Assembly: GCA_011064905.1 (NCBI GenBank)
Contig: JAAKFW010000055.1
Span: 1 to 8,552, forward strand
Origin: Candidatus Anoxychlamydiales bacterium
GTDB lineage: Bacteria; Chlamydiota; Chlamydiia; Chlamydiales; SM23-39
Reading direction: 5' to 3'
Length of the DNA: 8,552 bases
Below the pieces are notes generated by a model, which did no database searches, was not told the origin of the DNA, and saw only the letters and a list, made by a program, of their open reading frames with translations. The first letter of the stretch is position 1; every line of letters starts with the position of its first letter. The position numbers and the translations under genes are program-made. Shown one piece after another: positions 5,846 to 8,552 of this stretch.

Positions 5846-6673
5846 CTATTTTTTTCGTCTTGATTTAATTATCATTTTGTTTTTCTTTTTCTTTACTCGT
5901 GTACGAAATCCTTTAGCATATTGAGCCCAAGGAGATTGAGGAAGGTTACCTTTGCTTTTACCCTCACCACCACCATGCGGGTGATCAACCGGATTCATAG
6001 CAGTTCCTCTTACAGTCGGTCTAATTCCTTTCCAACGTGATCTTCCAGCTTTTGCATCGACTCTAAGGTTATGTTCAGAGTTTGAGACGATACCAAGAGT
6101 TGCACAGCATTCTTCATTTATGAGTCTTACTTCACCTGATGGCATTTTAATAGTTGCATGTCCCTCTCCTCTAGCTAAAAGTTGAGCTGAAAGTCCTGCA
6201 GATCTAACAAGTATGGCTCCCCTTTTTGGATACATCTCAATATTATGAATAAAAGATCCAAGAGGCATATATTTTAAAGCCATACAATAGCCAGCTTTAA
6301 AAGGAGCTCCATTTGTCGTCGCAACAATGTCGCCAACCTTTACCCCTTGAGCTGCTAAGATATATCTTTTTTCTCCATCTTTATAATGTAAAAGCGCGAT
6401 ATGTGCAGTTCTATTTGGATCATATTCAATTGATGCTACTCTAGCTTCTACATCAATTTTTTCTCTTCTAAAATCAATTTTTCTAAATTTTCTTTTATGA
6501 CCACCACCTCTATGTCTACAAGTTATGCGACCCAAGTTGTTTCTTCCATTAGTCCTCTTTTTAGATCTTGTTAGAGATTTGAGGGGACCCTTTTTTACTG
6601 GATTTAGCTCATCTGTAGAAGGGAGAACTAATTTTCTCAAGGATGGAGTTATCGGTCGAAATTTTTTAGTCAT
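5846..6673 (-). CDS. rplB: 50S ribosomal protein L2
   Basis: L2 is needed for subunit joining and lies close to the peptidyl transferase centre. The 275-residue product has the N-terminal extension (residues 1-45), GRNNLGRITCRHRGGGHKRK (43-62), the OB-like domain with VASIEYDPNRTAHIALLHY (79-97) and GEKRYILAAQGVKVGD, then the SH3-like domain with MPLGSFIHNIE (136-146) and RSAGLSAQLLA. The key DHPHGGGEG motif (230-238) is intact, including the His equivalent to His229 of E. coli, which is tied to peptidyl transferase function. It is preceded by RGTAMNPV and followed by a Lys-rich end. Length is normal (273-284). An AAAGGTG SD overlaps the L23 TAA stop, with an 11-base gap. Confidence 0.98.
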   Translation of the reverse strand: MTKKFRPITPSLRKLVLPSTDELNPVKKGPLKSLTRSKKRTNGRNNLGRITCRHRGGGHKRKFRKIDFRREKIDVEARVASIEYDPNRTAHIALLHYKDGEKRYILAAQGVKVGDIVATTNGAPFKAGYCMALKYMPLGSFIHNIEMYPKRGAILVRSAGLSAQLLARGEGHATIKMPSGEVRLINEECCATLGIVSNSEHNLRVDAKAGRSRWKGIRPTVRGTAMNPVDHPHGGGEGKSKGNLPQSPWAQYAKGFRTRVKKKKNKMIIKSRRKK

Positions 6674-6684
6674 TTTTTACACCT

Positions 6685-7026
6685 TTATACTTGATCGTCT
6701 AAGCTATCACCGGCTTCTAGGGTAATTATAGCTTTTTTTAGATGGTTTGTTTTACCTAAACGTCCTCTTACTCTTTTCTTCTTCGGATGAACGCTTATCG
6801 TATTTACATATAAAACTTTAATTTTTTTTTCTTCGTAAATCTTTTCTAAAGCCCAGATTATCTCTCTTTTATTAGCCTTTGTATTAACTAAAAAAACATA
6901 TTTGGGTTTATCAAATTTTTTTAAGCTTTTTGAGCTTTCAGAATCTTTAAGTCCACTCAATACATTTGCTTTTTCAGTTATATATCTCGATTTAATAATC
7001 TCGAATGGGGTCTTTTTAGAACTCAT
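6685..7026 (-). CDS. rplW: 50S ribosomal protein L23, chlamydial-type with longer N-terminal part
   Basis: L23 sits at the tunnel exit and is the main docking point for trigger factor and SRP. The 113-residue product keeps the family frame: SRYITEKA (residues 13-20), PKYVFLVNTKANKREIIWAL (41-60), EKIYEEKKIKVLYVNTISVH (61-80), the basic loop PKKKRVRGRLGKTNHLKKAI (81-100) and an ITLEAGDSLD end. Between TEKA and PKYVF are about 20 residues (NVLSGLKDSESSKSLKKFDK), where most bacterial L23 proteins have only about 9-11. I recall a similar insertion in Chlamydia L23 (about 111 residues), so this supports the phylum call. The ATG overlaps the L4 stop by four bases (ATGA at 7026-7023). No strong SD is visible, so coupling to L4 is likely. 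Confidence 0.95.
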   Translation of the reverse strand: MSSKKTPFEIIKSRYITEKANVLSGLKDSESSKSLKKFDKPKYVFLVNTKANKREIIWALEKIYEEKKIKVLYVNTISVHPKKKRVRGRLGKTNHLKKAIITLEAGDSLDDQV

Positions 7027-7673
7027 TGGTTTTTCTCACTTTTTATTAATATAGTGTTTATATCATCAAACGCTGAATCAATTATAATTAGATTTGTTGA
7101 GAGAGCTAAATTATATCCATTAACCGCTAAAACATCTATAAGAGCTTTTTTAGGAATGTTTCTCATGCATCTTTTTAGATTATTAAACGTTCCTGATTTC
7201 CCTAAAACTAAAACTCTTTTGTCTATTAATTTAATAGCGTCTAAAAATTTAGATACTTGCTTTGTTTTTTCAACTTTATCATCTGATAATTTTAAAATAC
7301 ATGCATTTCCCACAGCTATTCTCTCTGCAATGAGGGATCTAATTGCTGCTTTTCTCTCTTTTTTATTTACTTTAACATGTTGATCAAATTTCGGTTTAGG
7401 TCCAAAAACTATTCCACCACCTTTATATTGAGGAGCACCAAAAGACCCTTGTCTAGCTCTTCCAAGCCCTTTTTGCCTATGCGGCTTAGCTCCTGTTCTA
7501 TTAATTTCCTTTCTACCTTTTGTATTTGCGGACCATTGACGTGCGTTATTTCTGAGTGCTACCAAATAGTCTTTTATCAATTGAGAGTTTTTTACTAATT
7601 TCAGATTTTTATCATCAATAGATTCTTCACCTATTTCTTTACCATCAATGTCGTATTTTTTAAGTGTAGCCAC
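7023..7673 (-). CDS. rplD: 50S ribosomal protein L4 (GTG start)
   Basis: L4 binds 23S rRNA early in assembly, and its long loop lines the exit tunnel opposite L22. In E. coli it also represses the S10 operon; no matching leader was recognised here. The 216-residue product has the extended basic loop at about residues 50-95, including KPHRQKGLGRARQGSFGAPQ (63-82) and GGGIVFGPKPKFD (85-97), where macrolide-resistance changes map in other bacteria. A Rossmann-like C-terminal half follows. The start codon is GTG (7673-7671), the only non-ATG start in the window. It is supported by AAGAGG five bases upstream, directly after tandem TAATAA stops of rplC; the second codon Ala and the third Thr fit a normal N-terminus. 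Its end overlaps rplW by four bases. Confidence 0.97.
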   Translation of the reverse strand: MATLKKYDIDGKEIGEESIDDKNLKLVKNSQLIKDYLVALRNNARQWSANTKGRKEINRTGAKPHRQKGLGRARQGSFGAPQYKGGGIVFGPKPKFDQHVKVNKKERKAAIRSLIAERIAVGNACILKLSDDKVEKTKQVSKFLDAIKLIDKRVLVLGKSGTFNNLKRCMRNIPKKALIDVLAVNGYNLALSTNLIIIDSAFDDINTILIKSEKNQ

Positions 7674-7678
7674 TTTAG

Positions 7679-7684
7679 CCTCTT
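7679..7684 (-). promoter_or_regulatory. Ribosome binding site that fixes the GTG start of rplD
   Basis: AAGAGG stands five bases before GTG at 7673, directly after the tandem TAA stops of rplC. It decides for GTG as the L4 start, since there is no ATG near the proper N-terminus and the following Ala-Thr-Leu-Lys fits L4. Confidence 0.75.
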
Positions 7685-7685
7685 A

Positions 7686-8339
7686 TTATTTTTTGCTTTT
7701 TTTGTCAGCTTTAATTTTCTTAATAGATCTTGACATGAAGATTAGAGAATTTCTCATGCCTGGAATCGCCCCTTTTATTAATAAAAGGTTTTTTTCAACA
7801 TCAACATCTATTACTAAAAGATTTTGAACAGTCATGTTATCTCCTCCCATACGAGAGGCTCTTTTTCCTCCAGGAAAACATCTACCAGGACCCGTTATCC
7901 ATCCAGTTGACCCGCCAAGCCTATGTGATCTAGAGCAACCATGAGTTGCATTCATTCCAGCAAAACCATAAAGTTTCATCAGACCTTGGAAACCTTTTCC
8001 TTTAGACTTTCCAATAACGTCAATATAATCGCCTTTTTCAAAATAATCCGCCTTAAATTCTTGTCCTGCTGAGTATTCATCAATATTATCAACTTTCGAT
8101 TCAATTAATTTATCTAAAGGGCTTAACTTCACTTTGTCAAAATGTCCTTTCATTGGTTTATTTGGGTTTTTCTTTACTCCCGATCCGATTTGAATAGCGT
8201 TATAACCATCTGTATCTTTTTTCTTAATTTGAACAATAAAATTTGGTGTAGCTTCAACTACAGTACATACAACCATATTGCCTTTTTCATCGAAGGCTTG
8301 AATCATCTTTCTTTTTTTTCCGATCAACGTAATGGACAT
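7686..8339 (-). CDS. rplC: 50S ribosomal protein L3
   Basis: L3 is an early 23S rRNA-binding protein whose central loop reaches the peptidyl transferase centre. The 217-residue product has GKSKGKGFQGLMKLYGFAGM (110-129), HGCSRSHRLGGSTGWITGPG (133-152), RCFPGGKRASRMGGDNMTVQ (153-172) and NLLLIKGAIPG (184-194), the family signature end. The PGRCFPG and VQIKKKDTDGY (36-46) stretches recall Chlamydia L3. Two positions are odd. The conserved Gly of the N-terminal GKKxGM motif is Lys here (GKKRKM, 7-12), beside an A8 tract. The residue matching E. coli Gln150, methylated by PrmB, is Thr149. The SD AAAGGAATT lies before the ATG. It is the first gene of the operon; S10, normally just upstream, is absent. 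The gene ends in tandem TAA stops. Confidence 0.96.
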   Translation of the reverse strand: MSITLIGKKRKMIQAFDEKGNMVVCTVVEATPNFIVQIKKKDTDGYNAIQIGSGVKKNPNKPMKGHFDKVKLSPLDKLIESKVDNIDEYSAGQEFKADYFEKGDYIDVIGKSKGKGFQGLMKLYGFAGMNATHGCSRSHRLGGSTGWITGPGRCFPGGKRASRMGGDNMTVQNLLVIDVDVEKNLLLIKGAIPGMRNSLIFMSRSIKKIKADKKSKK

Positions 8340-8344
8340 TTTTT

Positions 8345-8353
8345 AATTCCTTT
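8345..8353 (-). promoter_or_regulatory. Ribosome binding site of rplC
   Basis: The minus strand reads AAAGGAATT, then five A bases and the L3 ATG. The AAGGA core is placed about seven to eight bases from the start. The same 14-base string AAAGGAATTAAAAA also precedes the L14 ATG at 3665. Confidence 0.75.
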
Positions 8354-8409
8354 AATCTTAAAAATAATCGTTAAATTACCCATATTTGAAAAGCAATTAT
8401 TACTAATCA

Positions 8410-8438
8410 AATATAGCGCTAACAAAATAGGTTAACAA
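8410..8438 (-). promoter_or_regulatory. Candidate sigma70-type promoter, proximal (P2)
   Basis: On the minus strand TTGTTA (8438-8433) is separated by exactly 17 bases from TATATT (8415-8410). These match the -35 and -10 consensus at 4/6 and 5/6 positions. Initiation would be expected near 8403, giving a leader of about 64 bases before the rplC ATG. A small inverted repeat, GGTT-TGTT-AACC, overlaps the -35 box. The region is AT-rich, so chance matches are easy; the position and ideal spacing are the main support. Confidence 0.5.
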
Positions 8439-8502
8439 ACCGCTTGATTTTGCTCAATGATTTTTTTTACAAACCATAGCAACCAAGTGCGTTTGAGAAA
8501 AT

Positions 8503-8531
8503 AATATATAAAAATAATGAATTGATCACAA
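8503..8531 (-). promoter_or_regulatory. Candidate sigma70-type promoter, distal (P1)
   Basis: On the minus strand TTGTGA (8531-8526) is followed after 17 bases by TATATT (8508-8503), again 4/6 and 5/6 matches. The spacer is almost pure A/T, so this match could be fortuitous. If active it would give a leader of about 155 bases that runs through the second promoter candidate. Confidence 0.35.
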
Positions 8532-8552
8532 GAAATTATTATTAAAAAAAAA

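Larger units (their letters stand above)
8340..8552 (-). other. Gene-free leader upstream of the operon
   Basis: These 213 bases before rplC hold no supportable gene on either strand and no tRNA. The stretch is very AT-rich. It carries two promoter-like pairs (listed separately), short palindromes such as TGATCA and GTTAAC, and a T9 run on the minus strand at the window edge. The T9 run could be the U-tract of a terminator for a gene beyond the edge, but its stem would be outside the window. No S10-type L4-binding leader structure could be recognised by eye. In most bacteria rpsJ (S10) would lie here; it does not. Confidence 0.75.

Noticed and set aside
8324..8383. A 19-codon upstream reading frame (ATG at 8383) that overlaps the L3 start out of frame
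   Set aside because: It has no SD before its ATG, its length is ordinary for chance in a leader, and its product resembles nothing I know. It would matter only if ribosome profiling showed use.
8441..8468. Terminator-like plus-strand sequence, TTGA..TCAA followed by T8
   Set aside because: The stem is only four base pairs of mostly A/T and there is no plus-strand gene before it to terminate.
8470..8495. Inverted repeat CAAAC...GTTTG in the leader
   Set aside because: Five pairs with a 16-base loop is too weak to call an operator or leader hairpin without conservation.
1..8552. Defence system, mobile element, CRISPR array, tRNA or other accessory cargo
   Set aside because: The window is filled end to end by ribosomal protein genes and secY; no repeats, transposase, integrase or foreign-looking insert is visible.

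Overview
This window is one long block of ribosomal protein genes, all on the minus strand. It is the S10 and spc clusters joined head to tail, running from rplC (L3) near the right end to the first 42 codons of secY at the left edge. Reading in the direction of transcription, the order is L3, L4, L23, L2, S19, L22, S3, L16, L29, S17, L14, L24, L5, S8, L6, L18, S5, L15, secY.

The DNA is strongly AT-rich (about one third G+C by eye). Lys is mostly AAA, and A/T homopolymers are common. Two lines of evidence point to the phylum Chlamydiae, probably a lineage outside the genus Chlamydia. First, the proteins carry signatures I recall from Chlamydia orthologues: the PGRCFPGGKR loop of L3, RGWITSQQIEACRVSIN in L16, the CYIW C-terminus of S8, EPYKGKGIRY plus an AGKAAKAGK tail in L6, a lengthened N-terminal part of L23, and CRIGAFVPVPGI in SecY. 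Second, the gene content is chlamydial. S10 is not upstream of L3, S14 is missing between L5 and S8, and L30 is missing between S5 and L15. The assignment rests on remembered sequences, not a search.

Layout: 8340-8552 is a gene-free leader with two sigma70-like promoter candidates. 8339-3683 is the S10-type part (L3 to S17). 3665-130 is the spc-type part (L14 to L15). 128-1 is the start of secY. Gaps between genes are 0 to 17 bases and several junctions overlap (TAATG or ATGA). I see no internal terminator and no clear internal promoter, so one polycistronic transcript with translational coupling is likely. Most starts have a purine-rich Shine-Dalgarno (SD) sequence. L4 starts with GTG, and secY lacks a clear SD.

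Together the genes supply much of the large-subunit core (L2, L3, L4, L22 and L23 around the peptidyl transferase centre and exit tunnel; L5, L18 and L6 around 5S rRNA and the factor-binding region), small-subunit head and body proteins (S3, S19, S5, S8, S17), and the membrane channel SecY.

This is an ordinary core housekeeping region. I found no new system. The points worth a second look are small: an odd L3 N-terminus beside an A8 tract, the L3 Q150-equivalent position, the Ala/Lys tail on S19, the promoter pair, and the three absent genes.
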